A stretch of 64,000 nucleotides of DNA from Bacillota bacterium (GTDB lineage: Bacteria; Bacillota; Clostridia; Christensenellales; SZUA-584), in assembly GCA_023391105.1 (NCBI GenBank), contig JAEWBO010000043.1, forward strand, positions 1-64,000. The letters are read 5' to 3'. The position numbers and the translations under genes were made by a program. The notes beneath the pieces were generated by a model that was not told where the DNA came from, did no database searches, and worked only from the letters and a program-made list of their open reading frames with translations. Position 1 is the first letter of the stretch, and each line of letters opens with the position of its first letter. Shown piece by piece: positions 49,784-58,564 of the stretch.

Positions 49784-50740
49784 TTATGCGTACACGTCGT
49801 CGCAGACGGTGTCTGCGGCCGGGTACGGACAGCTTTGCGCGAATACGAGCGCGTCCTCTATCGTCTGATTGGCGCGCCGCGCCATGTGCTCCAGCTTATC
49901 CTCTGTGAACAGGCCGCTTTGAAGCATCGCCGCCCTCATGCGCGCGATAGGGTCTTTGGTCTTCCACTGCGCAATCTCGTCCTTGGAGCGATACACGTTC
50001 GCGTCGCTCTTGGAATGCCCGAGCAGGCGGTATGTATCGCACACGAGCAGCATGGGGCCGTTTTTCTTCACATAATCCCGCGCCTCGCTGGCTTGGGTAT
50101 ACACCGCCACAGCGTCATTGCCGTCTATCGTTTTACCCTTGATGCCATAGCTTTGTGCCCGCAGTGAAATATCACTGATATTCATGGAGCGGGTACGGCT
50201 CATCGACATGCCGTATTTGTTATCCTCGCAAACGAACAGCACAGGCAGCTTCCATATCGACGCGAGATTCAACGACTCATGGAACGAGCCTTGGTTGGAA
50301 GCACCATCGCCGAAGAAGCAGACAACAATGCGGTCTATGTTTTGCATCTGCGTGGCCAGCGCCGCGCCCACCGCAAGCGGAATGCCGCCGCCCACAATAC
50401 CGTTGGCGCCCAAATTGCCGCCTTCCAGATCGGCAATATGCATCGAGCCGCCCTTGCCCTTGCAGTAACCCGCCTCCTTGCCTAAGAACTCCGCCATCAT
50501 GCGCGGCAGGTCGATGCCTTTTGATATGCAGTGCCCGTGTCCGCGGTGTGTGCTTGCAATCACATCATCGCTGCTAAGCGCGGCGCTTACACCCGCCGCC
50601 ACCGCTTCTTCACCCACATAGAGATGCGTGGTGCCGTGCACTGTGCCCATAGAAAAAAGATACGCCACCTTTTCTTCGAAGTGCCGTGTTAGCAGCATTC
50701 TTTCATATATCTGTTCAAGCTTGTCTCTGCTTATATTCAT
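49784..50740 (-). CDS. 2-oxo acid dehydrogenase E1 component, alpha subunit
   Basis: A 318-residue ThDP-binding subunit from ATG at 50740 (GGAAGGACG upstream). MLLTRHFEEKV, YVGEEAVAAGVSAAL, RGHGHCISKGID and the ThDP motif GDGASNQGSFHESLNLASIWKLPVLFVCEDN are all present. Without the E3 gene nearby, the complex must share a lipoamide dehydrogenase encoded elsewhere. Acetoin dehydrogenase and pyruvate dehydrogenase alpha subunits are hard to separate from sequence alone. Confidence 0.93.
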   Translation of the reverse strand: MNISRDKLEQIYERMLLTRHFEEKVAYLFSMGTVHGTTHLYVGEEAVAAGVSAALSSDDVIASTHRGHGHCISKGIDLPRMMAEFLGKEAGYCKGKGGSMHIADLEGGNLGANGIVGGGIPLAVGAALATQMQNIDRIVVCFFGDGASNQGSFHESLNLASIWKLPVLFVCEDNKYGMSMSRTRSMNISDISLRAQSYGIKGKTIDGNDAVAVYTQASEARDYVKKNGPMLLVCDTYRLLGHSKSDANVYRSKDEIAQWKTKDPIARMRAAMLQSGLFTEDKLEHMARRANQTIEDALVFAQSCPYPAADTVCDDVYA

Positions 50741-50958
50741 GAAACGTCCTTCCATTGTCAAATTGATCTCCATACATATTATCGCTATTTATTTTCTGTT
50801 TTTCAATAACATTTTATCATATAGCTTTACCATTGTCTGTGAACTTTCTTATTTTGAGTCCTTTAGCCAAAGCGTTGACGTTTGGGCGCTTAAGTGCTAA
50901 AATTTTAATATTTGCATGACATAAATGCAAGAAGGTCAAATACGCTAAGGAGACTTCC

Positions 50959-52194
50959 ATGAACAGAAGAAAAATCGTTGCGCTGCTGCTCTGCGCTTCA
51001 CTTGTCTTTTCCGGCGGCTGCAGCCTGATCGACATCGACCAGGAAAAAGCCGATGCCATTGATAACGCAAAGGTACTCGCCAAGTATAACGATACCGACA
51101 TCACAAAGGGCCAGGTTGTACAGTATATGACGCAAAGCCTATCCCAGCAAGGGATGACGCTGGAATCCATAGAGTCGGATGAAACCTATTGGGAATCCTA
51201 CAAAGAAAACACCATCAAACAGCTTGTCATTAACGAAATTGCTCTGGAAAAGGCAGCAGAGCTTGGGCTCGATAAGCTGACCGAAGACGAAGTCTCTAAG
51301 GTCGATGAACAATATAACAGCACCATGGATTCGATGAAATCCTATGCCGAGTATGTGGCTCAGTCGGCCGTGGATTCAGATGATACACTCAATTACGATG
51401 AAGAGTATCAGAAAGCGATTGACGGCTATTATGCCGCAATCGGCTACACAGCCGATACGCTTCGCGCTCAGATGGAGAGAGAAGCTATCCTTAACAAAGT
51501 GTATGATTATACCGTCAAGGACATTACCGTCACAGATGAAGAAGTTAAGTCTAGCTACGACAGCAATGTCAGCATCCAAGAGGGCAACATAGAAAATGAT
51601 CCGACATTTTTCGAAATGCAAGCTTCTTTCGGCGGTCGCATACTCGTCTATCCTCAAGGGTACATGAACGTGCGCCACATTTTCCTAAAGTTTGACGACG
51701 AAACCAAGAGTGCCGCCGCCGCTGCTTACGGCGATGAGGACACTGCGAAATATGACGAGCTGATCGGCAAAGGCAAAGCGGCCCTGCAGACAAAGATTGA
51801 CGACATACAGTCCCGCATCGCCGCTGGTGAAGATTTTACCGCGCTGATGGACGAGTATAACGAAGATACAGCCTATTCCTACGAGCCCAGCAAGACCGAG
51901 GGCACCGTAACCGGGCCGTATAAAGAATCGGACATCCCGGGTTATCTTGATGCAGTGGCGACGCTTACCACAGCAGGTCAGGTTAGCGAGCCTGTTGTCA
52001 ATTATAACGGCGTTTACTTCATACAGTGCGTGAAGCTTCTGGGGGGCGTCGTGCCTTTCGAGGACGTGAAGGAGGACCTAACATCGGAGATGCTGGCTAG
52101 CAAACAGGACAACGAGTGGACAACCGTCACCAACGGGTGGGTCGATGCAGCCAAGGAAGCGGGCACGCTTAAAATGTATCCCGAAAGATATTAA
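50959..52194 (+). CDS. PrsA/SurA-like peptidyl-prolyl isomerase lipoprotein
   Basis: Extracytoplasmic foldase of 411 residues. A lipoprotein signal ends FSGGC (Cys21). The N-terminal chaperone part (about 40-230) is helical with ITKGQVVQYM and QLVINEIALEKAAELG; the parvulin domain begins at MNVRHIFLKFDD and ends at VVNYNGVYFIQCVKLL. An insert rich in Ala/Asp/Lys (about 255-285) lies after the first parvulin strand. Probably helps fold exported proteins. AGGAGACTTCC precedes the ATG. Confidence 0.9.
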   Translation: MNRRKIVALLLCASLVFSGGCSLIDIDQEKADAIDNAKVLAKYNDTDITKGQVVQYMTQSLSQQGMTLESIESDETYWESYKENTIKQLVINEIALEKAAELGLDKLTEDEVSKVDEQYNSTMDSMKSYAEYVAQSAVDSDDTLNYDEEYQKAIDGYYAAIGYTADTLRAQMEREAILNKVYDYTVKDITVTDEEVKSSYDSNVSIQEGNIENDPTFFEMQASFGGRILVYPQGYMNVRHIFLKFDDETKSAAAAAYGDEDTAKYDELIGKGKAALQTKIDDIQSRIAAGEDFTALMDEYNEDTAYSYEPSKTEGTVTGPYKESDIPGYLDAVATLTTAGQVSEPVVNYNGVYFIQCVKLLGGVVPFEDVKEDLTSEMLASKQDNEWTTVTNGWVDAAKEAGTLKMYPERY

Positions 52195-52207
52195 TCCAAA
52201 ATGTATG

Positions 52208-52237
52208 AAAGCGCCTGCGCAATGTGGGCGCTTTTTT
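52208..52237 (+). terminator. Intrinsic terminator of foldase gene
   Basis: AAAGCGCC / GGCGCTTT stem followed by TTT, 13 bp after the stop. Confidence 0.88.
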
Positions 52238-52310
52238 GATTGTCCCCCGGTATCGGGGTTCCTCAAAATGGCGACGAAAAACGGGCACATGTCCTGCATT
52301 TATGGCAGGC

Positions 52311-52339
52311 TTTACAAATAATATAAACTCGTGTATAAT
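52311..52339 (+). promoter_or_regulatory. Promoter of DEAD-box helicase gene
   Basis: TTTACA (52311-52316), 17-base spacer, TATAAT (52334-52339). The start would be near 52346, giving an untranslated leader of about 240 bases. Confidence 0.8.
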
Positions 52340-52345
52340 GACGAC

Positions 52346-52552
52346 TGTATTATAAGTATCGTTTGCGCATAGCCGCAAAGCATTCCCAGCGAATCGCGCT
52401 TTAAAACAAGTCGTATTTTTAATACAGCCAGTACGGGAATTGTGACCCGTACGACGTATCGGGGCTTTCCGGCTCCGGCTTAAAAGTATGGAACTTGTGG
52501 CGTCATAACAAATTCGAAAGACTTTGCTATATCGGCATGGTCTTTGTTTTTT
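52346..52552 (+). promoter_or_regulatory. Long structured leader with terminator-like hairpin before helicase gene
   Basis: Visible hairpins: GTATT-TTT-AATAC (about 52411-52423), GTACGGG-8-CCCGTAC (about 52432-52453), a CCGG-rich segment, and GAACTTGT / ACAAATTC (about 52492-52516, one mismatch). The leader ends in AAAGAC...GTCTTT (52517-52545) plus TTTTTT (52547-52552), an intrinsic terminator shape only 32 bases before the start codon. I do not recognise a known riboswitch class. Confidence 0.6.
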
Positions 52553-52583
52553 ATGTAAAAACCGGAAAAGAAAAGAGGATAAA

Positions 52584-53687
52584 TTGAAATACTTTGAATT
52601 GCTCTCGGAAGAGATGAAAGCCACGCTCAAAAAAGCGGGTTTTACCACACCCACGCCCATTCAGGAAAAAACATTAGAGCTGATATTTAACAAGTGGGAC
52701 ATCATGGGCATTGCCCAGACAGGAACGGGCAAAACGGCAGCGTTTGCTGTGCCCATTATCGAAAAAACGTTTATAAACAACCGCAAGACACAGACGCTTG
52801 TGCTTTGCCCCACGCGTGAGCTTGCGCTGCAAATCACGGAAGTGTTTCGTGCGCTTTCCGCGCATGCGAAGATTCGCATCGTCAGCGTTTACGGCGGTCA
52901 AGCCGCAAGCGTGCAGATTCGTGCGCTTCGCGCAGGTGCGCAGATCGTCATCGGGACACCGGGCCGGGTCAAGGATTTGATCGGCCGCAATGTGCTAAAG
53001 CTGCAAAACATCCGCACCGTGGTGCTGGATGAGGCGGACGAGATGCTTAACTTCGGCTTTCTGCCCGATATCAAAGCCATACTCTCGCAAGTGACAAATG
53101 AGCACCAGACGCTCTTGTTCTCGGCAACCATGAACAAAGCGGTATCGGGTGTGGTGAAGCAGTTTCAGCATGATGCCGTACGGATACAGGTTGGCAGCTG
53201 CAACGAGCCGACCGCGAACGTCAAGCAGTCGTATTTGACCATCGGCACACGCGGCAAGTGCCAAGCCGTACGAGCCCTGATATCAAAGGAAAGTCCCCGT
53301 TTGGCGCTTGTCTTCTGCAACACAAAACGACAGGTGAAGCTGCTGCAAAGGCTGCTTAGCGAGCAGGGATTGCCCACAGGCTGTCTGCACGGCGATTTGA
53401 GCCAGAATCAGCGCGACACCACCATGAACGCGTTTCGCAATGGCAAAACGAACGTCATGATCGCCACAGACGTCGCAGCGCGCGGCATCGATGTGAAGGA
53501 TATTGATCTTGTGATCAACTACGACATACCCGACAAAATGGAATACTACGTGCACCGCATTGGCCGCACAGGCCGCGCCGGGCATACAGGCCGGGCGTGC
53601 ACGCTCGTGAGCCCCCAAGACAGCGGCCGCATTGCCGACATTGAAAGGCAATTTCGCGTGCAAATCACCGAAGAAAAGGCCATGTAA
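52584..53687 (+). CDS. DEAD-box ATP-dependent RNA helicase
   Basis: A 367-residue minimal helicase of the CshA/RhlE type. TTG at 52584 is chosen (AGAGGAT upstream; homologues begin near YFELLSEEMKATLKKAGF). Motifs in order: Q motif TPTPIQEKTL, I AQTGTGKT, Ia PTRELALQ, II VLDEADEML, III SAT, IV LALVFCNTK, V ATDVAARGIDVKDIDLVINYDIP, VI HRIGRTGRAG. No C-terminal RNA-binding domain. Likely acts in ribosome assembly or mRNA turnover, often cold-induced, which would fit the long leader. Confidence 0.94.
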   Translation: MKYFELLSEEMKATLKKAGFTTPTPIQEKTLELIFNKWDIMGIAQTGTGKTAAFAVPIIEKTFINNRKTQTLVLCPTRELALQITEVFRALSAHAKIRIVSVYGGQAASVQIRALRAGAQIVIGTPGRVKDLIGRNVLKLQNIRTVVLDEADEMLNFGFLPDIKAILSQVTNEHQTLLFSATMNKAVSGVVKQFQHDAVRIQVGSCNEPTANVKQSYLTIGTRGKCQAVRALISKESPRLALVFCNTKRQVKLLQRLLSEQGLPTGCLHGDLSQNQRDTTMNAFRNGKTNVMIATDVAARGIDVKDIDLVINYDIPDKMEYYVHRIGRTGRAGHTGRACTLVSPQDSGRIADIERQFRVQITEEKAM

Positions 53688-53715
53688 GGTTTCCAGACTT
53701 AATAAAGCAAGAAAG

Positions 53716-53745
53716 CGCCTGCCAAATGAAGCGGGCGTTTTTTTT
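53716..53745 (+). terminator. Intrinsic terminator of helicase gene
   Basis: CGCCTGC / GCGGGCG stem (one G-T wobble), 8-base loop, then eight T. Confidence 0.88.
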
Positions 53746-53756
53746 GAGTCTATGTC

Positions 53757-53830
53757 AATGGCAGGCCATCAGCCCAAGCCTCCTTTTCTAAAGGAGGTGG
53801 CACGCGAAGCGTGACGGAGGATTGTACAAG
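53757..53830. repeat. Dispersed AGCCTCC...GGAGG repeat
   Basis: AAGCCTCCTTTTCTAAAGGAGGTGGC followed by ACGCGAAGCGTGACGGAGGATTGTA; the first part is an inverted repeat (CCTCCTTT / AAAGGAGG). Elements of this text are known to me as frequent intergenic repeats in Clostridia genomes. Single copy in this window. Confidence 0.6.
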
Positions 53831-53882
53831 GGAACACACTTCTCGAATATTCGCAGAATAGATTTAATAGACGGCGAAAATG

Positions 53883-54911
53883 CTATTTTATATCGTAAAA
53901 CTTCACGTACCACGCGGCAAACTTCTTAAGTCCTTCGTCGATGGAGGTTTTTGGCGCAAAACCAACCGCATCCTTTATCCGATCGATTGATGCAAACGTG
54001 GCTGCAACATCTCCCGGCTGCATGGGCTTATATACCTTTTTAAAAACAACGTCTTTTCCCGTTGCCTCTGATAGGCTCTTCTCCAGCTTCTGAATGAAGG
54101 CCGTCAGGCTTTCAGGGCTGCTGTTTCCGATATTATAAACACGATGCGGGACAATCCCGGCTGGACGATGGTCCAGTAATCTTTCAATACCTTCAACAAC
54201 ATCATCAATATAGGTGAAATCCCTGTACGAATCGTTTTCAGTATTGCCGTTGTTATAAATCGAGATAGATTCTCCGGCGAAATATCTGTTTGCGAATGCA
54301 AAGTACGCCATATCAGGGCGCCCAAACGGGCCGTATACCGTAAAAAAACGCAAGCCGGTGGCCGGTATTTTATAAAGATAGCTGTACGCATATGCCACCA
54401 ACTCGTTAGACTTTTTTGTTGCTGCATACAAGGATATGGGCTTATCGGTAAAATCCGATTCTAAAAAAGCGCCCTTATCTTTGAGCCCGTATATTGAACT
54501 GGATGACGCATAAACAAGGTGGCTGACCGGGTATTGCCTGCAAGCTTCCAGTATGTTGTAAAAGCCTATCAAATTGCTGCGAATATATGCATCAGGGTTG
54601 ACCAAAGAATACCTGACCCCCGGCTGTGCAGCCAGATTCACCACAATATCCGGCCGGCACTGCTTAAATATTTGATTGACCGCTTCCTTGTCCGAAATAT
54701 CCTCTTTAATAAATTCAAAGTCCTTAAAAATTTTTAATCGCTTCAAACGCTCATTTTTCAAATTCACATCGTAATAGTCGCTTAAGCTATCTACCCCCAC
54801 GATTCGGCAGCCTTTCTCTAATAAGCTCTTGGATAAAGAGTATCCGATAAACCCCGCCGCACCGGTAATAAGATATACCTTTTCTGCGTCCACTTCTATA
54901 TTGTTCATCAT
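53883..54911 (-). CDS. NAD-dependent epimerase, probable UDP-glucuronate 4-epimerase
   Basis: Extended short-chain dehydrogenase of 342 residues from ATG at 54911 (GAGG six bases before). VYLITGAAGFIGYSLSKSLLEKG binds NAD; the active pair is Y-x3-K in YAATKKSNE, with SSSSIYG before it. GVDSLSDYYDVNLKNERL and RFFTVYGPFGRPDMA match UDP-glucuronate epimerases. It would make UDP-galacturonate from the product of the UDP-glucose dehydrogenase at 60618, feeding glycan synthesis for the spore surface. Last gene of the locus. Confidence 0.9.
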   Translation of the reverse strand: MMNNIEVDAEKVYLITGAAGFIGYSLSKSLLEKGCRIVGVDSLSDYYDVNLKNERLKRLKIFKDFEFIKEDISDKEAVNQIFKQCRPDIVVNLAAQPGVRYSLVNPDAYIRSNLIGFYNILEACRQYPVSHLVYASSSSIYGLKDKGAFLESDFTDKPISLYAATKKSNELVAYAYSYLYKIPATGLRFFTVYGPFGRPDMAYFAFANRYFAGESISIYNNGNTENDSYRDFTYIDDVVEGIERLLDHRPAGIVPHRVYNIGNSSPESLTAFIQKLEKSLSEATGKDVVFKKVYKPMQPGDVAATFASIDRIKDAVGFAPKTSIDEGLKKFAAWYVKFYDIK

Positions 54912-55005
54912 CGTTTTCCTCATATACATTTGAAAGTATGTATATTCGCCGCCATGGTGCCGCCGTTTTATGTGTTTCAAATATATACTCAAACGATATA
55001 AACAA

Positions 55006-55025
55006 GGATGTTCGCTAGAACATCC
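55006..55025 (-). terminator. Hairpin terminator after first CotE-family gene
   Basis: GGATGTTC-TAGC-GAACATCC on the minus strand followed by TTGTTTAT, 27 bp after the stop at 55052. Confidence 0.75.
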
Positions 55026-55051
55026 CCGTATTGACTTATTGCGTTTGCGCC

Positions 55052-55597
55052 TTAATCATCCTCAAATTCATCTAAGTCACCGTTATCCTCCAGCGATATC
55101 TCCTCAGCATCATCCAACTCATCAGTGGCGTTTATGACTCTGACGTTTAATGTTGTCAGACCGGTGATTTCGGCACCCAGCTCATACTCAATCTGAGCCT
55201 TGACGCTGGCGCCTTCACGTCCGTCAACAATCGACGTGCCGCAGCACTTGGGCGCCTTCTTTATCCATGAGCGGACTTCCTCGTCACTGTATTTCTCCGC
55301 GCCCTGAGCCTTGATCGTGACAACATCCGAGAACTTCGTGCTGACCTTTGCAACCTTTGTATCGCCGCCCAGCGCATACCACAGATGGGTATCGAACTTG
55401 ATGTTAACTCTGACTGCCTTTCCGTGCTCTACGTTTCCTTCAAAGGAACAGCTCGTGATTTCAGCATCGGTTATGATACACCCAAGGATTTGTGTGGGTC
55501 TCTTTCTTTCATAAGTATTGATATCGATACCTTTGCTGAACGTCTTCGCGCTTTGGCCAAATGAGGCCTTTGCAACTATTTTTTTTATTTCCTCCAT
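55052..55597 (-). CDS. CotE-family spore coat protein, acidic tail
   Basis: A 181-residue protein with the layout of CotE, the organiser of the outer spore coat in Bacillus: KKIVAKASFGQSAKTF, then PTQILGCIITDAEI, FDTHLWYALGGDTKVAKVSTKFSDVV and AQIEYELGAEITG, corresponding to CotE blocks for ILGxWIINH, DINVWYSY and the closing strands. The C-terminus is strongly acidic (DELDDAEEISLEDNGDLDEFEDD), as in Bacillus CotE. Two paralogues lie upstream at 55663 and 59681. Confidence 0.88.
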   Translation of the reverse strand: MEEIKKIVAKASFGQSAKTFSKGIDINTYERKRPTQILGCIITDAEITSCSFEGNVEHGKAVRVNIKFDTHLWYALGGDTKVAKVSTKFSDVVTIKAQGAEKYSDEEVRSWIKKAPKCCGTSIVDGREGASVKAQIEYELGAEITGLTTLNVRVINATDELDDAEEISLEDNGDLDEFEDD

Positions 55598-55662
55598 TTT
55601 TCTCCCTCTTTTCCGAAACCTTGATATCTGTTTGCTTAGATACTCATCGTGTCCGAATAAAA

Positions 55663-56136
55663 TTATTCCACCACTTCAACCATAAGTCTGGAATCGCCTA
55701 CAACCGCCGCCGATATCTTTATCAATGCCACCACCCGAATTTTATTGCCTTCCGGTATCACTTCGACAATTTCGGGAGTATCTTCAATGTCCGCTGACGC
55801 AGTGACAGGGCCGATTGGCCTTCCGCTCCGTTCCAAAATGGGGACATTCTCATGATAAACGACGGATGTACTCGCTACAGCCGTATCATGTCCATTATTG
55901 TAAGCATACCAGGCATGCATATCGAAAGACCCTTTAACAGGAACATAGTAACGGCTCTTTTCGGGTACTTTCCATTTAAGCGCTTTTGGTTTTTCCACGT
56001 TCGTAATGGTACAGCCCATTATGCGGTCAGGAACGACGTCCTTCGGCAATTCCATATATTGAACATACTCAATGACCTTGGATCCCCTGCCACAGGTCGT
56101 CTTGACGATTATCTCTCGATGATTATTTGAATCCAC
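55663..56136 (-). CDS. CotE-family spore coat protein
   Basis: Second paralogue, 157 residues, more diverged and without the acidic tail. Shared blocks: REIIVKTTCGRGSKV, PDRIMGCTITNVEKP, FDMHAWYAYNNGHDTAVASTSVVYHENV, and VVALIKISAAVVGDSRLMVEV. It lies 65 bp before the 55597 start on the same strand. Confidence 0.85.
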   Translation of the reverse strand: MDSNNHREIIVKTTCGRGSKVIEYVQYMELPKDVVPDRIMGCTITNVEKPKALKWKVPEKSRYYVPVKGSFDMHAWYAYNNGHDTAVASTSVVYHENVPILERSGRPIGPVTASADIEDTPEIVEVIPEGNKIRVVALIKISAAVVGDSRLMVEVVE

Positions 56137-56324
56137 CTAAAATCCCCCTTCGACAAAATATTGCGGATATCTCACATTTAATCTCATCATTGATCTGTTA
56201 TATACTATTCTTCATTCACACTTATGTGACTCACGGCGTAAATCTCGCAGATGACGGAAGCGGACAAACATATCTGCTAAATACGCGCAATGCTTAAGCC
56301 TTGATAAATTTCAATCGCCGGAGC

Positions 56325-56358
56325 CATAAAAGGGACCCATTACATAAGAATGAGTCCC
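56325..56358 (-). terminator. Intrinsic terminator after glycosyltransferase gene
   Basis: Minus strand GGGACTCATT / AATGGGTCCC (10 bp, one wobble), then TTTTATGG, 33 bp after the stop at 56392. The remaining gap to 56136 shows nothing else. Confidence 0.85.
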
Positions 56359-56391
56359 CGTTTTATCACATCATTATAATGAAACTTGTGC

Positions 56392-57525
56392 TCAGGATGT
56401 AAATAAACCCATCAGATCATTTGCTACCCGTTCCCATGAGTACTTTTCCTCTGCGAGCTTTCTGCCGCCCTTTCCGAGCTCCAGCGCAATCGATGGCTGA
56501 TCAAATAAATAAGTGATGGCGTCGGCAAACGCTTGAGGCTGGTTATACTCACTTAAGACCATACCGTTACCGGCTCCTCTGACAACCTCAGCATTGCCCC
56601 CCTTGTCCGTGGTGATGATGGGAAGACCCGCCGCCATTGCCTCATAATGGACCCTAGCCAAAGGTTCTCTCCATTGAGATGCGCATACAAACACATCACC
56701 CAGATAATAATGAGATATCACCTCTTTAGGAGGAAGAAACCCCGTCAATATGATATCTGTGTTCAGCTCCTGCGACATCTGTTTAACTTGCCGCACAAAA
56801 CTGTCCTCCTGGTTATCGCCGTACCATTTGCTGCCGACCACCACAAGCACGGCATCCGGATGGGACGATAAAACTGTGTCCATCGCTTTCAAAAGAATAT
56901 GAGTCCCTTTTTTCGGGCTCAGCCTGCCGACATACAGCACAACTTTTTTGCCGGATATGCCATACTTGGTCTTTAATTCTTCTCTTATCTGCATGGCTTC
57001 GTCAGACCATATCGGCTGATACCGATGAATATCGACGCCCGAATAAACAGTGTGCAGCTTTGATGACGCTTCAGGGTAGAGTTTTTTTATTCCCTCCGAA
57101 ATAAACCTGCTGACGGTCGTAATGAATTTGACTTTCTTCACACACCTCTCACCGTCCGCCTTAGAGATTTTGGATGGAAGAAACATTTCATTGTGTATAC
57201 TCAGGCTGATCGCGGCTTTCGGAAACGCATCTGCGATCGTATTCACCCACTGAGGCCGGTTAAAGACATGTATCAGGTCATAGTCGTTCTTCATCCGACT
57301 GACCACGTTATTTATATACTCCTGTTTTTGCTTGCCGCCAACTCGTATGATATGAACATGATGGTTGTCTTCCTTCTGTGGCAATTCTGGGTCTTCCATA
57401 CTGAACACAGTGATGTCGTGTTTTTCCTGTATATAAGGCAATACCGCATCAATATACTGCTGAATAGCGCCGCCGCGAATTGGGGGTATCGGTAGTTTTT
57501 CTGTACAGATCATCGCGATTCTCAA
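56392..57525 (-). CDS. Glycosyltransferase family 4 (CotSA-like)
   Basis: GT-B glycosyltransferase of 377 residues. TTG at 57525 is chosen: GGGGG lies seven bases before and TTGA overlaps the CotS stop by four bases. IAMICTEKLPIPPIRGGAIQQYID starts the acceptor domain; the donor domain has VVLYVGRLSPKKGTHILLKAMD and the E-x7-E type loop EPLARVHYEAMAAGLPIITTD. In Bacillus, CotSA sits with CotS in the coat; the same pairing is found here. Confidence 0.9.
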   Translation of the reverse strand: MRIAMICTEKLPIPPIRGGAIQQYIDAVLPYIQEKHDITVFSMEDPELPQKEDNHHVHIIRVGGKQKQEYINNVVSRMKNDYDLIHVFNRPQWVNTIADAFPKAAISLSIHNEMFLPSKISKADGERCVKKVKFITTVSRFISEGIKKLYPEASSKLHTVYSGVDIHRYQPIWSDEAMQIREELKTKYGISGKKVVLYVGRLSPKKGTHILLKAMDTVLSSHPDAVLVVVGSKWYGDNQEDSFVRQVKQMSQELNTDIILTGFLPPKEVISHYYLGDVFVCASQWREPLARVHYEAMAAGLPIITTDKGGNAEVVRGAGNGMVLSEYNQPQAFADAITYLFDQPSIALELGKGGRKLAEEKYSWERVANDLMGLFTS

Positions 57526-58541
57526 GACAATTCCCCCTCTATTAAGCCACATAAAATATTTTGTTTAGACGTTTCAAGCCGTCCGATTTTCTCTATGCCT
57601 GAAGGCTTAACCGCTTTGTTTTTTTGGAATTGGTTCTTTACGCTGCCGAAAAAGGCGTGCGGAAACAGACTGTCGATGTAAACCATTTTTCTTTCATCAT
57701 GGGTAAGCGCATATCCCTTTTCATACCACATGATAATATTTTTCATGACTTGCTCATTCCATCCGCCTTGGTTTTCCATTGTTTTGAGTATGATTTTTCT
57801 TAGGTCTCTCGCTGCCAATTCATATGTCACCCCATCCAGATCCAAAACGCATATGCCCCTTGGCGTAAGCAGTGCGTTGCCCTTGCCGTAATCCTGATGA
57901 CACAATACCACTGACGGTGAACCCGGACGCGACAACACGTCGTACCCGAATCGCTCAAGGTACTGAATTGCTTTTTCGCCCAAAGCCATGATCGGGTCAA
58001 TCCATTTCAGATACGAGTCGTAAACAGCTATGCCCGTTTTTTGCTGCGATATATTTTTCCACTCATTCATCCTTTTGAGCATAGACTGGTACTGATCCGG
58101 CCATTTTGCAAGCTTTGTCGATACTCTGGCCTCCTCAGGCGGCTCATATCCCTTCGAACACTTATGAAACAGTGCCAGCCCCTCCATGGCCGCCATAAAA
58201 TCACTTTCAGTATGAAAGTTGAGCTGCTTGCCTTCCACCCATTCATACAATACAAAAAGCTCATCATGAAAATACGTGATAGGCTCACCCGTTTTATTGG
58301 CTATCACACCGGGTACAAGCCCGCCGTTTTCTTTTATATACTTTTGCGCTTCTACTGAAAATATCGCCTTCTCGGTAGATTTGTTCAATCTTTTCAGACA
58401 TGTGCTGCTTTTGTCGGATAATACCTTCCATACCGTCTTGATGCCGCCCTGCTGAATAATTTGTATTTTCACCGGACTGACATCATATTGTGCCAATACC
58501 GCTCGCGCAATATCCTCCAAGCTCATATTTTGTTCAAACAT
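57522..58541 (-). CDS. CotS-family spore coat protein (kinase fold)
   Basis: A 339-residue protein of the CotS/aminoglycoside phosphotransferase-like family. FVLYEWVEGKQLNF marks the hinge, VVLCHQDYGKGNALLTPRGICVLDLDGVTYELAARDLRK carries the catalytic loop HxDxxxxN and metal-binding DxD, so it may be an active small-molecule or protein kinase. EEARVSTKLAKWPDQYQSMLKRMNEW is a CotS family block. Coupled to the glycosyltransferase by a TTGA overlap. Confidence 0.9.
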   Translation of the reverse strand: MFEQNMSLEDIARAVLAQYDVSPVKIQIIQQGGIKTVWKVLSDKSSTCLKRLNKSTEKAIFSVEAQKYIKENGGLVPGVIANKTGEPITYFHDELFVLYEWVEGKQLNFHTESDFMAAMEGLALFHKCSKGYEPPEEARVSTKLAKWPDQYQSMLKRMNEWKNISQQKTGIAVYDSYLKWIDPIMALGEKAIQYLERFGYDVLSRPGSPSVVLCHQDYGKGNALLTPRGICVLDLDGVTYELAARDLRKIILKTMENQGGWNEQVMKNIIMWYEKGYALTHDERKMVYIDSLFPHAFFGSVKNQFQKNKAVKPSGIEKIGRLETSKQNILCGLIEGELS

Positions 58542-58564
58542 CTTCTATCCCCCTGATATAAACA

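Noticed and set aside
48989..50167. 392-codon plus-strand frame opposite the E1 genes
   Set aside because: Shadow of E1 alpha and beta; composition is His/Arg-rich and no motif is present.
52346..52516. Known riboswitch in the helicase leader
   Set aside because: I compared it by eye with c-di-GMP, ZTP, THF, TPP, lysine, glycine and fluoride motifs and found no matching core.
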